A stretch of 64,000 nucleotides of DNA from Rhodospirillum sp. (GTDB lineage Bacteria; Pseudomonadota; Alphaproteobacteria; Dongiales; Dongiaceae): the NCBI GenBank assembly GCA_013822765.1, contig PNKY01000002.1, forward strand, positions 248,001 to 312,000, read 5' to 3'. Both the position numbers and the translations under genes were made by a program. The notes beneath the pieces are model-generated. The model had not been told where the DNA came from and made no database searches. It saw only the letters and a program-made list of their open reading frames with translations. Below are positions 8,073 through 17,111 of this stretch, piece after piece. Position 1 is the stretch's first letter. Each line of letters begins with the position of its first letter.

Positions 8073-9866
8073 CTAGCCCCGCATCGACATCTTGCCGAAC
8101 TGCAGGCCGTGCAGGCGCGCGAACTGGCCTTCGCTGCGCAGCAACGTCGCGGGCGGGCCGCTCTCCACCACGCGGCCAGCCTCCAGCACGATGACCTGGT
8201 CGGCATCGGCGACGGTCGCTAGGCGGTGCGCGATCACCACCACGGTGCGACCGCGCGCATAGATATCGAGCGCGTCCTGGATCGCGCTCTCGGACTCGCT
8301 GTCGAGGGCATTGGTCGCCTCGTCGAGAAGCAGGATATCCGGATCACGCAGGATGGTGCGCGCAAGAGCAATGCGCTGCCGCTGGCCACCCGACAGGCGC
8401 ATACCGTGGTCGCCGATCTCGGTGGCATAGCCGTCCGGCATCGCGCGGATGAAGTCGTCTGCACCGGCCACCGCGGCCGCCTTGCGGATGACCTCCGGCG
8501 CCGCGTCGAGGTCGCCATAGGCGATGTTGGATTCCACCGTCTCGTTGAACAGCCGCACCTCTTGCGACATCAGCGAGAGGCGTTTGCGCCAATCACGGAT
8601 GTCCAGCTCCGGCAGCGGCGTGCCGTCGACCAAGATCTCGCCGCTGGTCGGATCTTCGAACCGATAGAGCAGGGTCATCAGGGTTGACTTTCCGGCGCCC
8701 GATCGCCCGACGATCGCGGTATTGCGGCCCATGGGGATGGTGAAGGAAACGCGATCGAGCGCCAGCGGCTCGTGCGGCGCGTAGCGGAACGATACCTCCC
8801 GGAATTCGATCGCGGTCTCGAATGCCGGAAGCCGCTTGGTTCCGCTCTTGATATGCGGGGCCTTGGTCGCTTCCAGGTATTCGGCGACGTCGGCGACGGA
8901 TGCGCCGAGCGTGTCGAGTGCGACCTTGGAGGACATGATCTCGCGCACGGGCCCCTGCATGCGCCAGAGGACCGCCAGAAACGCCGCCAGGACGGCAAAG
9001 CCGGTCCCCAGCATGCTGCCGGTCAGGATCAGCAGGCCGATCAGCGCCGTGGCAAAGATCTCGGACAGGGGGCCGGGCACCGCCCACAGCATGTCCATTT
9101 TCAGGATCCGCCAGTGGACATTCTCGGACAGCGCTTCGAAGCGCGTGAACTCGTAGTCCTCGCGCGAGAAGCTGCGGATCAGCGGCAGCGCATTGATGCT
9201 CTCCCACATGCGCAAGCCAAAACGCTTGTTCTCGACGACGACGCTCTTGCCCGCACCCGCGGCGCGCCGGGTCGCCAGGTGGATCATCGCGGCGCTGATG
9301 CCGAGGAAGAGCAGCGCGACCGCCGTCAGAGGGATCGAGATCGACAGGAGCAGGACCAGGAACACGGCGCAGGTGCACACGCAAATGACCAGCCGATAGA
9401 CCAGGATGAGACCGCTGCTCACCTTCCAGGTCTCGGTGGTGAGAGTGTTGACGATGTCGGTCTTCTTGTTCTGGACCCGGTAGTCGATGCAGGAGGAGAT
9501 GGTCTGCTCGAACACTCGCAGCCGAAGCCGATGCGCGACGTGGCCACCGGTCAGGCGCGTGACGTAGGTATTGAGGAAGCTCACGGCGTTCTTGAGCACG
9601 ACGGCGGTAATTACTGCGGCGACCAGGACCGCGACGCGGCGATCGGAGGGAATCGGTGCCAGAAGATCGTTGAACTGGTGGCCGATCTGATCGCCGGCGG
9701 CGCTGCCCGCGCTGAGGCTCTGCACCAGCGGGATGAAGAGATACAGCGTTGCGCCCTCCAGGAACGCTGCCAGCAGGCCGAGCGCCACGATGCTCGGCGA
9801 CGACCAGCGCGGCGGATCCGCCACCTTCAACAGGCCGATCGCACGGTCGAGGAAGGTCAGGCTCAT
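8073..9866 (-). CDS. ABC exporter, fused membrane and ATPase domains (MsbA/PglK type)
   Basis: 597 residues, the usual length of a half-transporter that works as a dimer. Six hydrophobic segments occupy roughly the first 320 residues. The ATPase follows with Walker A GRSGAGKST near 385, signature [13 protein letters not shown] near 488 and Walker B ILLLDEAT. In a glycan cluster it most likely flips a lipid-linked oligosaccharide or exports a lipid-linked glycan across the inner membrane. It lies between glycosyltransferase and epimerase genes on the same strand. Substrate not determinable. Confidence 0.88.
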   Translation of the reverse strand: MSLTFLDRAIGLLKVADPPRWSSPSIVALGLLAAFLEGATLYLFIPLVQSLSAGSAAGDQIGHQFNDLLAPIPSDRRVAVLVAAVITAVVLKNAVSFLNTYVTRLTGGHVAHRLRLRVFEQTISSCIDYRVQNKKTDIVNTLTTETWKVSSGLILVYRLVICVCTCAVFLVLLLSISIPLTAVALLFLGISAAMIHLATRRAAGAGKSVVVENKRFGLRMWESINALPLIRSFSREDYEFTRFEALSENVHWRILKMDMLWAVPGPLSEIFATALIGLLILTGSMLGTGFAVLAAFLAVLWRMQGPVREIMSSKVALDTLGASVADVAEYLEATKAPHIKSGTKRLPAFETAIEFREVSFRYAPHEPLALDRVSFTIPMGRNTAIVGRSGAGKSTLMTLLYRFEDPTSGEILVDGTPLPELDIRDWRKRLSLMSQEVRLFNETVESNIAYGDLDAAPEVIRKAAAVAGADDFIRAMPDGYATEIGDHGMRLSGGQRQRIALARTILRDPDILLLDEATNALDSESESAIQDALDIYARGRTVVVIAHRLATVADADQVIVLEAGRVVESGPPATLLRSEGQFARLHGLQFGKMSMRG

Positions 9867-9892
9867 CGGAGCGCCCGCGTTCGGCTCACGAC

Positions 9893-10867
9893 CTAGCCAT
9901 TCGAGACGGCCCGTCGTTCGCGCCGCATCTGGTTGGCAAACCAGTCGATGGTCATCTTGACCCCCTGCTCATAGGGGATGTGGCAGCTCCAGCCGGGCAG
10001 CAGCTGCCGCGCCAGGGTCAGATCAGGGCACCGGTTGGTCGGGTCTTGCGGCGCCGGATCGACATGGATGATGCGGCTGCCCGGCACCAGCTTGCAGACA
10101 TGGCGCGCGACGTCGATGACCGAGATCTCACGGTCGTTGCCGATATTGAGCGGCCCCCGGTAGTCGAACGTGTCGCGCCAGAAAAAGCGCTCGAAGCCTT
10201 CGATGATGTCGTCGATATAGCCCCAGCTGCGCGACTGCAGGCCGTCGCCGTAGATGGTGATCGGGCGGCCGGTCAGGGCCTGCATCGCAAAGTTGGAAAC
10301 CGCACGACCGTCGTCGGCGCGCGTGCGCGGGCCGTAGATGTTGAATGGGCGCACGACCCGGACGTCGAGGTTGCGCACCCTCTGGCTCTCGAACAAGAAG
10401 GCCTCGGTGCACCGCTTGCTCTCGTCGTAGGACGAGCGCGGGCCGGTGCAATCGACCTGGCCGCGATAGGATTCGGGCTGGGGCGATACGATCGGGTCGC
10501 CATATACCTCGGACGACGAGGTGTAGCAGAACCGTCCACCATCTTTCAGCAGCTCACGCAGCCGCATGGCGCCAATCAGGTTGGCGGAGATGGTCCGCTC
10601 CGGCTGCTGCATGTACCAGGGCGGCGAGGCGGGAGAAGCCAAGTGATAGATCTCGTCGAACAGATGCGGGGATTGCACCGCCTCGACGTCGCTGGGCTCG
10701 AAGTGGAACCGCGGGTCGCGGATGTGCGACAGGTTGTCGACCAGCCCGCTCCACAGATTGTCGACCACGACCAGGCGCGCGATGTCCGCTCGCCTCAGCA
10801 GGCGGTCCACCAAATGAGAACCGACAAATCCGGCGCCGCCGGCCACAAGCACGGATTTCATGGTCAA
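9893..10867 (-). CDS. NAD-dependent epimerase/dehydratase, UDP-glucuronate decarboxylase-like
   Basis: 324 residues of the extended SDR family. The nucleotide motif GGAGFVG is at 10-16, TSSSEVYGDP near 116-124, and the catalytic pair is Y147/K151. The FNIYGPRTRADDGRAVSNF and YGDGLQSRSWGYIDDI segments are typical of UDP-glucuronate decarboxylase (UDP-xylose synthase) and dTDP-glucose dehydratase relatives. It probably supplies a nucleotide sugar such as UDP-xylose to the glycosyltransferases around it. Other epimerases cannot be excluded. It overlaps the upstream glycosyltransferase stop by 4 bases. Confidence 0.75.
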   Translation of the reverse strand: MTMKSVLVAGGAGFVGSHLVDRLLRRADIARLVVVDNLWSGLVDNLSHIRDPRFHFEPSDVEAVQSPHLFDEIYHLASPASPPWYMQQPERTISANLIGAMRLRELLKDGGRFCYTSSSEVYGDPIVSPQPESYRGQVDCTGPRSSYDESKRCTEAFLFESQRVRNLDVRVVRPFNIYGPRTRADDGRAVSNFAMQALTGRPITIYGDGLQSRSWGYIDDIIEGFERFFWRDTFDYRGPLNIGNDREISVIDVARHVCKLVPGSRIIHVDPAPQDPTNRCPDLTLARQLLPGWSCHIPYEQGVKMTIDWFANQMRRERRAVSNG

Positions 10868-12039
10868 CCTTTTTGATAGGTGCAGGAGGACGTGAGGTCG
10901 CGGGAATCGAAGGCGTCCAGTCCCTGATCGAGCGCCGACGAGATGGCATGCGGCCCGGTCGGTCGCGCCAACGGACGGTAAGCGCGATCAAACCTTGCCA
11001 GCCGGCGCAGCGCCCGAGAGGTCGCAGTGTCGTGATGGAGGTCGATGCCGTCCAACGGATCGAGTTCGTAGAAGTGTGGGAGGGCAGTGCCGGACCTGCC
11101 TGGCAGTAGCGTCGTGGTAGCCGCGCGATTGACCTTGCCGGCCAGCGCGGCAACCTCCGACCACAGCGCGCCGGCGGCGAAGGCTGGGCTCAGGGCGACC
11201 TGGCGAACAAACGGCCACAGGCTCTCGCGCAGCTGCCCGGCTTGCACCTGTGCGCGCAACCGGTGCCACGCGTAGCGCTTCAGCATCGCGTCGGCGGACA
11301 AGCTGGGAATGTGCCGGCATTCGGACAAGGCCTTGTTCACGGCCAGGATGCCGGAGCGGATCATCTGGTCCTTGTTCGACGACATATTATCGGGCAGCCG
11401 GCGGTATCCGACCAGATACTCGGACACCTCGCCGAAGCGGTAACGTGCCGCGATCCTGAGCTGGAGCAGCAGGTCTTCGCATCCCTCCGCGCCCTGCTGC
11501 AGCAGCCAGGAATCGAAGCCGCCGAACTCCTCCAGGACGCTTCGGTGCACGAGCAAGGCGCTGCCGTTGCCGACCAGGTTGCTGTAGAAGTGCCGGTGGA
11601 TCACCCAGCCGTTGACGCCGTATTTGTGCGGCGAGGCCAACACCCGGCTATCGGCATCGATCAGGCGGAACGGCGCGTAGACCAGGGCCATGTCCGGACC
11701 ACCGGCCAGCAATACTTTCAGCTGCTTGGCGATCTTCGTGGGATGCCAAAGATCGTCGGCGTCGATGAAGGCGACGAACGCGCCCGCAGTGCAGCGGATT
11801 CCCGCATTGCGCGCGGACGCAACGCCGCCGTTGGGCTTGGTGACGACGCGTACCCGTGAGTCGGTTGCGCCGTAACGCCGGGCGAGGTCCGCCGTTTCAT
11901 CGGTCGAGCCGTCGTCGACGACCACGATCTCGAGCGCGGTGTAGGTCTGCCGGGAAATGGACCGCAGCGTATCAGAGATGGTTTTCGCCGCATTGAATGC
12001 GGGCACAACAACCGAGACGAGCGGACTACCGTCGATCAT
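10864..12039 (-). CDS. Glycosyltransferase family 2, first gene of the minus-strand glycan operon
   Basis: 391 residues from the ATG at 12039. The GT-A domain starts at once (LVSVVVPAFNAAKT) and has IDADD at 92-96 as the DxD site. The frame is open about 600 bases further upstream, but that extension is arginine- and serine-rich without homology and crosses the divergent promoter region, so I use the internal start. The C-terminal 150 residues have no recognised domain. Probable first gene of an operon running to 3559. Confidence 0.8.
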   Translation of the reverse strand: MIDGSPLVSVVVPAFNAAKTISDTLRSISRQTYTALEIVVVDDGSTDETADLARRYGATDSRVRVVTKPNGGVASARNAGIRCTAGAFVAFIDADDLWHPTKIAKQLKVLLAGGPDMALVYAPFRLIDADSRVLASPHKYGVNGWVIHRHFYSNLVGNGSALLVHRSVLEEFGGFDSWLLQQGAEGCEDLLLQLRIAARYRFGEVSEYLVGYRRLPDNMSSNKDQMIRSGILAVNKALSECRHIPSLSADAMLKRYAWHRLRAQVQAGQLRESLWPFVRQVALSPAFAAGALWSEVAALAGKVNRAATTTLLPGRSGTALPHFYELDPLDGIDLHHDTATSRALRRLARFDRAYRPLARPTGPHAISSALDQGLDAFDSRDLTSSCTYQKG

Positions 12040-12362
12040 GGAGTTTGGCTTCGCGTTGTTATCGGCGGACGGAATCCTGCATATCAGGAGCGCCTGATGC
12101 TCGCAGTCCAAATGTCGCCAACACACACGGCATGCACTTGTTGTCACTGGAAGATCATGGTGTGACGCGAATGCGAAATCCGAAGATGAATGGAAGATGA
12201 ACAGAGCTAGGTAAAAAGTCTGATCTCTTGGATTCCCACGCGCTCCACATGCCGCGAGAAACGCGGGAACAAACTGTCGCAAGAGTCGTTGTTGACCCTC
12301 GTTAACGACACTCGCCGGCGGCCATCCCCCAAAGCCGCCGGCCTTTTTCCGAGGGCATCGAG
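12040..12362. other. Divergent intergenic region of the glycan cluster
   Basis: A 323-base gap between two divergently read glycosyltransferases. It is clearly more AT-rich than its surroundings around 12160-12230, as expected for promoters in both directions, but I found no convincing paired -35/-10 boxes. It contains a terminator-like hairpin immediately before the + strand gene, described separately. No coding sequence is evident. Confidence 0.6.
12314..12348 (+). terminator. Intrinsic terminator directly upstream of a glycosyltransferase start
   Basis: A perfect 9-base stem, GCCGGCGGC (12314-12322) and GCCGCCGGC (12334-12342), with an 11-base loop, is followed by TTTTT at 12344-12348. 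The ATG of the next gene is at 12363, only 14 bases beyond. Transcripts entering from upstream would stop here unless the hairpin is prevented, which suggests attenuation or the 3' end of a short leader RNA. Confidence 0.7.
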
Positions 12363-13403
12363 ATGACGATGGCGGAAGAGCGCTCGGCGATGCCGCCGTC
12401 GCCGGCCATAGACATCGTGATCTGCACCTACAATCGCGCATCGGGCCTCGACCTGATGCTGGAGAATCTTTCCCGGCAAAGCTGTGGCGATCACGCGCAG
12501 TGGCGGATCCTGGTCGTCGACAACGCCAGCACCGACGCGACGGCAGAAGTGGTGGCGAAGCATCACCACAGAGCTCTGTTGCAGGATCTACGCTATGTGT
12601 TCGAGCCAATGCCGGGCTTGACGGCGGCGCGGCTGCGCGGCGCACGGGAGACGACGGCGCCCTGGATCGCGTTCGTCGACGACGACAACTTCCTGGAACC
12701 GACTTGGCTGGAGGCAGTCACCCGCGCGATCGGGATGCATGGCGATGCCGGCGGCATCGGCGGCAAGGTGATCCTGGATTGGGAAGCGAATCCACCACGC
12801 TATCTGAAGGAGTTCGCCTTCTGCTTTGCCGCGCAGGACCACGGCGAGGCAGATTGCATCGTCGACAGCCTGGCCGGCGCGGGCATGGTGATCAGTCGCA
12901 GGGCGCTCCAGGACTGCGGCTGGCTCGACCAGCCGCTGGTCGCCGACCGTGTCGGCGCAAAGCTGACGTCCGGGGGCGACGTCGAGATGGCGCAGCGCGT
13001 GCGCGCGGCCGGCTATGACTTGTGGTTCGTGCCCGACGCCGTGCTCCGGCACCGCATTCCAGCGAGCCGCATGACGCGGCGCTATCTGTTCCGCATCAAC
13101 CGGGAGCTTGGAACCAGCTCAGCCGTGATCGGTCTTCTCACTTGGCCGGAGGACTGGCAGTCCTGGCAGCGGATGGCACTGGAGCGCCGGCGCCACTGGT
13201 ACGGCCTCGCCATGCGCGGTCTCAGGCACGCGGTCCGCCGCCGCACTGGCTTCACACCCGCGATCGCCTGGGCTTGCTTTGCCCTGGGATTCGCGCGCGG
13301 GGTGCGACAATGCCGAGATCTCGCGGGATCGCGACGCGCCAAGCTACTCGGCGCCGCGGCCTTGCATCATCGCGGCGACAGCCAGTCCTCCCTACCGGCG
13401 TAG
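12363..13403 (+). CDS. Glycosyltransferase family 2
   Basis: 346 residues. The GT-A domain begins near residue 16 (IDIVICTYNRASGL), with VDDDN at the metal site and a later GGDVEMAQR segment typical of family 2 enzymes that check the acceptor. It is the only gene of the glycan cluster on the + strand, and a terminator-like hairpin precedes it, so it is probably regulated separately. A GAGGG sequence 7 bases before the ATG can serve as ribosome site. Sugar and acceptor unknown. Confidence 0.82.
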   Translation: MTMAEERSAMPPSPAIDIVICTYNRASGLDLMLENLSRQSCGDHAQWRILVVDNASTDATAEVVAKHHHRALLQDLRYVFEPMPGLTAARLRGARETTAPWIAFVDDDNFLEPTWLEAVTRAIGMHGDAGGIGGKVILDWEANPPRYLKEFAFCFAAQDHGEADCIVDSLAGAGMVISRRALQDCGWLDQPLVADRVGAKLTSGGDVEMAQRVRAAGYDLWFVPDAVLRHRIPASRMTRRYLFRINRELGTSSAVIGLLTWPEDWQSWQRMALERRRHWYGLAMRGLRHAVRRRTGFTPAIAWACFALGFARGVRQCRDLAGSRRAKLLGAAALHHRGDSQSSLPA

Positions 13404-13492
13404 GCCTGCCGCCACTTCCTCGATCGCATCGCGTGTCGCCATGACGACGGTCAGCGTGCAAGCCGATGTCCGCTACCCACTGCAAGCGGATG

Positions 13493-15307
13493 TCAGCGTG
13501 GAATCGAATCTATCAGGCGCTTGGTATAGGGGTGTCTTGGGCGGCCGATCACATCCTCGGCCCGGCCATGCTCCACCACCTCGCCGAGATAGAGGACGTA
13601 GATGCGCTGAGCGACCTGGCGCACGACCGCCAGATCATGCGTGATGAAGAGGTAGGATAATCCTAGTTCCTGCTGAAGCCGCTTGAAGAGGTTAAGAATC
13701 TGGGCCTGGACGGAGACGTCGAGCGCCGAGACAGGCTCGTCACACACCAGGACCTTCGGGTTGACCGACAACGCGCGCGCGATCGCCACACGCTGACGCT
13801 CGCCACCGGAGAGGGAGGAAGGCCGCCGATCGGCATAGTGTTCCGGCAGACCGACCTCACGCAGGAGTTCGGCAATCCGCGCATCGAGCTCCGATGCCGA
13901 TAGGCGGCCGATGGTGCCGAGCGCTTCGCTGAGGCTGCGCCGCACCGAGTGGCGCGGGTTGAGTGTCGAATAGGGATCCTGGAACACCATCTGGATGGTG
14001 CGGCGGGTGGCGGCGCGGTCGCTGTTGTTCATTGCCGCGAAGTCCGAGGCGTCGACGCCGGCGACCTCGATCCTGCCGCGCGTCGGCGTCTCCAATCCGA
14101 CCAAGGTGCGGCCGAGCGTCGTCTTGCCGGAACCGGACTCGCCCACCAATCCGACGCTCTCGCCGGGCCCGACCTCGATGGTGACGCCTTTCAGGGCTTG
14201 GACAATGCGCCCCTGGCGGCCGGCGAAGTCCTTCACCACAGCCGTGGCGCGCACGATCGGCTGGGTTGCCGGTTCAAGCGGGGGCAGCTCCGCTGCATGG
14301 TCGAGGACAGCGCCACGCAGCGCACGCATCTCAGGCGCGATCTGGGTGCGGCGGATGCAGGCGGTGAGGCGGCCGGACGCCAGCTCCGCCAGCGGTGGAG
14401 CCGCGGCGCGGCACTCCTCTGTCGCCCAGTCGCAGCGGTCGGCGAACGTGCAACGCCCCATCACCGCGTCGGCGCGCGGCACCTGTCCCCGGATGGCGAT
14501 CAGCTTCTGGACGCGCTTGTCGACTGGCGGCTCCGACAGCAGCAGGCCGAGCGTATAAGGATGGAACGGATCTTCCTCGACCGCGCGCGCGGTGCCGACC
14601 TCTACCAGCGAGCCCGCATAAAGCACGTAGATGCGGTCGCAGGTGGAAAAGGCGAGCCGGAGATTGTGCGTGATGAGGATGAGGCTCATGCCGCGCCCCT
14701 GCTGCACCCGCTTCAACAGCTTGATGATCTCCGCCTGGGTGGTGACGTCGAGCGCAGTCGAGGGCTCGTCGGCGATCAACAGCTCCGGATCGTTCGCCAG
14801 CGCGGCGGCGAGCGCCACGCGCTGGCTCATGCCGCCGGACAATTGGAACGGCATGCGCTCGGCCACGTCCGGATCGGTGATGCCGACTTCGCCCAGCCGG
14901 CGCGCGACCTCGGCCTTCAAAGCGGCGCGGCCGCGGAATTCGGACCGGCCCCGCAGCACTTCCGCGATGTGCAGGCCCGATTTCATCAGCGGGTTCAGCA
15001 TGGTGAACGGGTCCTGCAGCATCATCGACAGGCGGCGCCCTCGGAACTCGCGCATCTCGCGCTCCGGCAGGCTCATGAGATCGACGCCGTCGTAGAGAAT
15101 GCTGCCGGTTGCCGTCACGCCCGGAGGCAGCAGGCGCGCGATCGCCTTGGCGGTCAGCGACTTGCCGGAGCCGGATTCGCCGACGATGGCGACGGTCTCG
15201 CCGCGCCCGATCTCCAAATTGGTGCCGGCGGTGATGGCGAGCCCAAAGGCGGAAATGGCGAGGTTGCGCACCGCCAGCAGGGGCGCGGCCGTGCTGTCCG
15301 CAGTCAT
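13493..15307 (-). CDS. Peptide ABC importer, fused double ATPase (DppD-DppF type)
   Basis: 604 residues containing two complete ATPase domains. The first has Walker A GESGSGKS at 43-50 and LSGGMSQRVALAAAL; the second has GESGSGKTT near 385, then LSGGERQRVAIARAL. Each is followed by an oligopeptide-transporter C-terminal region, and the linker holds the cysteines (GRCTFADRCDW, EECRA) common in Dpp/Opp ATPases. One chain thus replaces two subunits, as in GsiA and YejF. The ATG overlaps the upstream permease stop (ATGA). The frame runs further upstream, but only in the shadow of the permease. Last gene of a five-gene operon. Confidence 0.9.
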   Translation of the reverse strand: MTADSTAAPLLAVRNLAISAFGLAITAGTNLEIGRGETVAIVGESGSGKSLTAKAIARLLPPGVTATGSILYDGVDLMSLPEREMREFRGRRLSMMLQDPFTMLNPLMKSGLHIAEVLRGRSEFRGRAALKAEVARRLGEVGITDPDVAERMPFQLSGGMSQRVALAAALANDPELLIADEPSTALDVTTQAEIIKLLKRVQQGRGMSLILITHNLRLAFSTCDRIYVLYAGSLVEVGTARAVEEDPFHPYTLGLLLSEPPVDKRVQKLIAIRGQVPRADAVMGRCTFADRCDWATEECRAAAPPLAELASGRLTACIRRTQIAPEMRALRGAVLDHAAELPPLEPATQPIVRATAVVKDFAGRQGRIVQALKGVTIEVGPGESVGLVGESGSGKTTLGRTLVGLETPTRGRIEVAGVDASDFAAMNNSDRAATRRTIQMVFQDPYSTLNPRHSVRRSLSEALGTIGRLSASELDARIAELLREVGLPEHYADRRPSSLSGGERQRVAIARALSVNPKVLVCDEPVSALDVSVQAQILNLFKRLQQELGLSYLFITHDLAVVRQVAQRIYVLYLGEVVEHGRAEDVIGRPRHPYTKRLIDSIPR

Positions 15308-16149
15308 CGCGTCAGCCGCTCGAACAGCCAGTCGCCGATCAGGTTCATGCTGACCGCGGTCAGGATCACCATGGCGGCGGGCAGCAGCAGCGCCACCGGG
15401 TTGGTGAACAGGATTGTGCGGTTCTCGAACAGCATGCGGCCCCAGTCGGGCGTGCCGGGCTCGACACCGAGGCCCAGGAAGGAAAGGCCCGCGAGGTTGA
15501 CCAGCGCGAAGGCGAAATCCAGCACCACATAAGCCAGGATGATGGGGAGCACGTTCGGCAGGATGTGGACGAACAGGATGCGGGTCTTCGAGATGCCGAG
15601 GGCGCGCGCGGCGTCGATATAAGGCCGTGGCCGCTGCTCCAGCACCGCGCTGCGCACGATGCGGGTGTCGGGCGCGGTGAACAGGATGATGAGGACCATG
15701 ACGGCGGTCCAGTAGCCGCCGCCGACCACGCCCACCACCACGATGGCGATCAGTGGCGCGGGCAGCGCCAGCATGAAGTCCACCCAACGCATGATCGCGG
15801 AATCGACCCAGCCGCCGAGATAACCCGACAGCAGGCCGAGCACGGTAGCGATCATCCACGCGCCGACGGCCACGACAATCGGCCCTACCAACGCGGTCCA
15901 GGCGCCGAAGATGACGCGCGACAGCACATCGCGGCCGAGGAGGTCGGTGCCGGCGATGAACTCGGCCGACGGCGGCTTGTCGCCGACCTCCAGCCGCTGG
16001 GTGAAGGGCGAGTCCGGCGCGACGCTGCTGCCGAACAGGGCGCAGATGACAACCACCGTCACGATGCAGAAGCAGATCACGATCCCGATCGAGATCGTCA
16101 TGCGCGGCGCCCGGCCCGCGACCTTGGTTTCGTCGACGTGCAGGCTCAT
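15304..16149 (-). CDS. Peptide ABC importer permease (DppC type)
   Basis: 281 residues. One N-terminal hydrophobic helix (about 19-41) is followed by the LLGRDVLSRVIFGAW region and five more segments. The ARALGISKTRILFVHILPNV loop is the EAA motif that docks on the ATPase. It pairs with the DppB-type protein upstream to form the inner-membrane channel. Four-base overlaps on both sides couple its translation to its partners. Confidence 0.9.
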   Translation of the reverse strand: MSLHVDETKVAGRAPRMTISIGIVICFCIVTVVVICALFGSSVAPDSPFTQRLEVGDKPPSAEFIAGTDLLGRDVLSRVIFGAWTALVGPIVVAVGAWMIATVLGLLSGYLGGWVDSAIMRWVDFMLALPAPLIAIVVVGVVGGGYWTAVMVLIILFTAPDTRIVRSAVLEQRPRPYIDAARALGISKTRILFVHILPNVLPIILAYVVLDFAFALVNLAGLSFLGLGVEPGTPDWGRMLFENRTILFTNPVALLLPAAMVILTAVSMNLIGDWLFERLTR

Positions 16150-17111
16150 GACTGCACCGCTCCGAAGCGGATGCGCGGGTCGATCAGGGTATAGATCACA
16201 TCGACCAGCAGGTTGATCGCGACCACGAACACGGCGAACACCAGCGTCGTGCCCTGGATCAGCGGGATGTCGCGCTTCTGCACGGCATCGACGATCAGGG
16301 AGCCGAGGCCTGGGATGGCGAATGTGACCTCGACATAGATCGCGTTGGCGAGGAACCCGATGACGATGATGCCGCCCGCCGTCACCACCGGGATGAGGGC
16401 GTTGCGCAGGATGTAGGCGAAGGTGATGCGCGTCATGCTCATGCCACGGGCGCGGGCGAAGGCGACATAGTCGCGATCCATCACCTCGATCATGGAAGCG
16501 CGCGTGATCTTGACCACGATGGCCATGATGGACAGAGCGAGCGCGACCGAGGGCAGGGTGAGATGCCAGAAGCGATCGAGGAAGCCGCGCCCCGCGCCGA
16601 AGGTCGGGAACCAGCCCAGCACCACGCCGAACACATAGAGCAGGAAAATGCCGGTCACGAAGGCGGGCGAGGATATGCCGAACACGCCGAACATCACGAC
16701 AAACCGGTCCAATCGTCCGCCGCGCCGGAAGGCGGCGAGCATGCCGAGCAAGATGCCCGCCACCAGCACGATCACCGTGCTGACGAGGCAGAGATAGATG
16801 GTGACGCTGGCGCGCTCCTTGATGGTGCTGAGGACCAGGCGGTTGCCGTTGATAGACCGACCGAGGTCACCCTGCATGACCTGCCCCAGCCACTTGCCGT
16901 ACTGGACGATGAACGGGTCGTTGAGGTGGTAGCGCTCGCGCAGGTTGGCGAGCGTCTCCGGGTCGGACGGCCGCGTGCCGAGCAGCGCGCGCACCGGGTC
17001 GCCCGGGGCCAGGTGCACCAGCGAGAAGATGCCGAACGAGATGACCAGCAGCAAAGGGACGGCGATGACGAGCCGCATCAGGATCAGGCGCGCGACGCCC
17101 GAACGGATCAT
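16146..17111 (-). CDS. Peptide ABC importer permease (DppB type)
   Basis: 321 residues of BPD_transp_1 type. It has an N-terminal helix (about 8-30), the LAPGDPVRALLG motif common in DppB proteins, and the ARARGMSMTRITFAYILRNA EAA loop. The LPGLGSLIVDAV-like segment (IPGLGSLIVDAVQKRD) near the C-terminus is characteristic. It forms the channel with the DppC-type partner. The ATG overlaps the stop of the oligopeptidase gene upstream, a tight link between peptide uptake and hydrolysis. Confidence 0.9.
   Translation of the reverse strand: MIRSGVARLILMRLVIAVPLLLVISFGIFSLVHLAPGDPVRALLGTRPSDPETLANLRERYHLNDPFIVQYGKWLGQVMQGDLGRSINGNRLVLSTIKERASVTIYLCLVSTVIVLVAGILLGMLAAFRRGGRLDRFVVMFGVFGISSPAFVTGIFLLYVFGVVLGWFPTFGAGRGFLDRFWHLTLPSVALALSIMAIVVKITRASMIEVMDRDYVAFARARGMSMTRITFAYILRNALIPVVTAGGIIVIGFLANAIYVEVTFAIPGLGSLIVDAVQKRDIPLIQGTTLVFAVFVVAINLLVDVIYTLIDPRIRFGAVQS

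Noticed and set aside
12040-12645. N-terminal extension of the glycosyltransferase at 10864-12039
   Set aside because: The extra 200 residues are low-complexity in character, lack homology, and run through the AT-rich divergent promoter region and the start of another gene.
13440-13492. Short direct repeat (TGCAAGC, then GATGTC, twice) after the glycosyltransferase gene
   Set aside because: Only two imperfect 14-base copies close together; too little to call a functional repeat.
13493-15307. Two ATPase genes joined by a sequencing error
   Set aside because: The frame is continuous through a normal-length linker with conserved cysteines, and fused double ATPases are known in this family.
15308-15859. 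Upstream extension of the fused double ATPase
   Set aside because: It is a shadow of the DppC-type permease gene; the ATG at 15307 has the proper ATGA overlap and begins the conserved domain.
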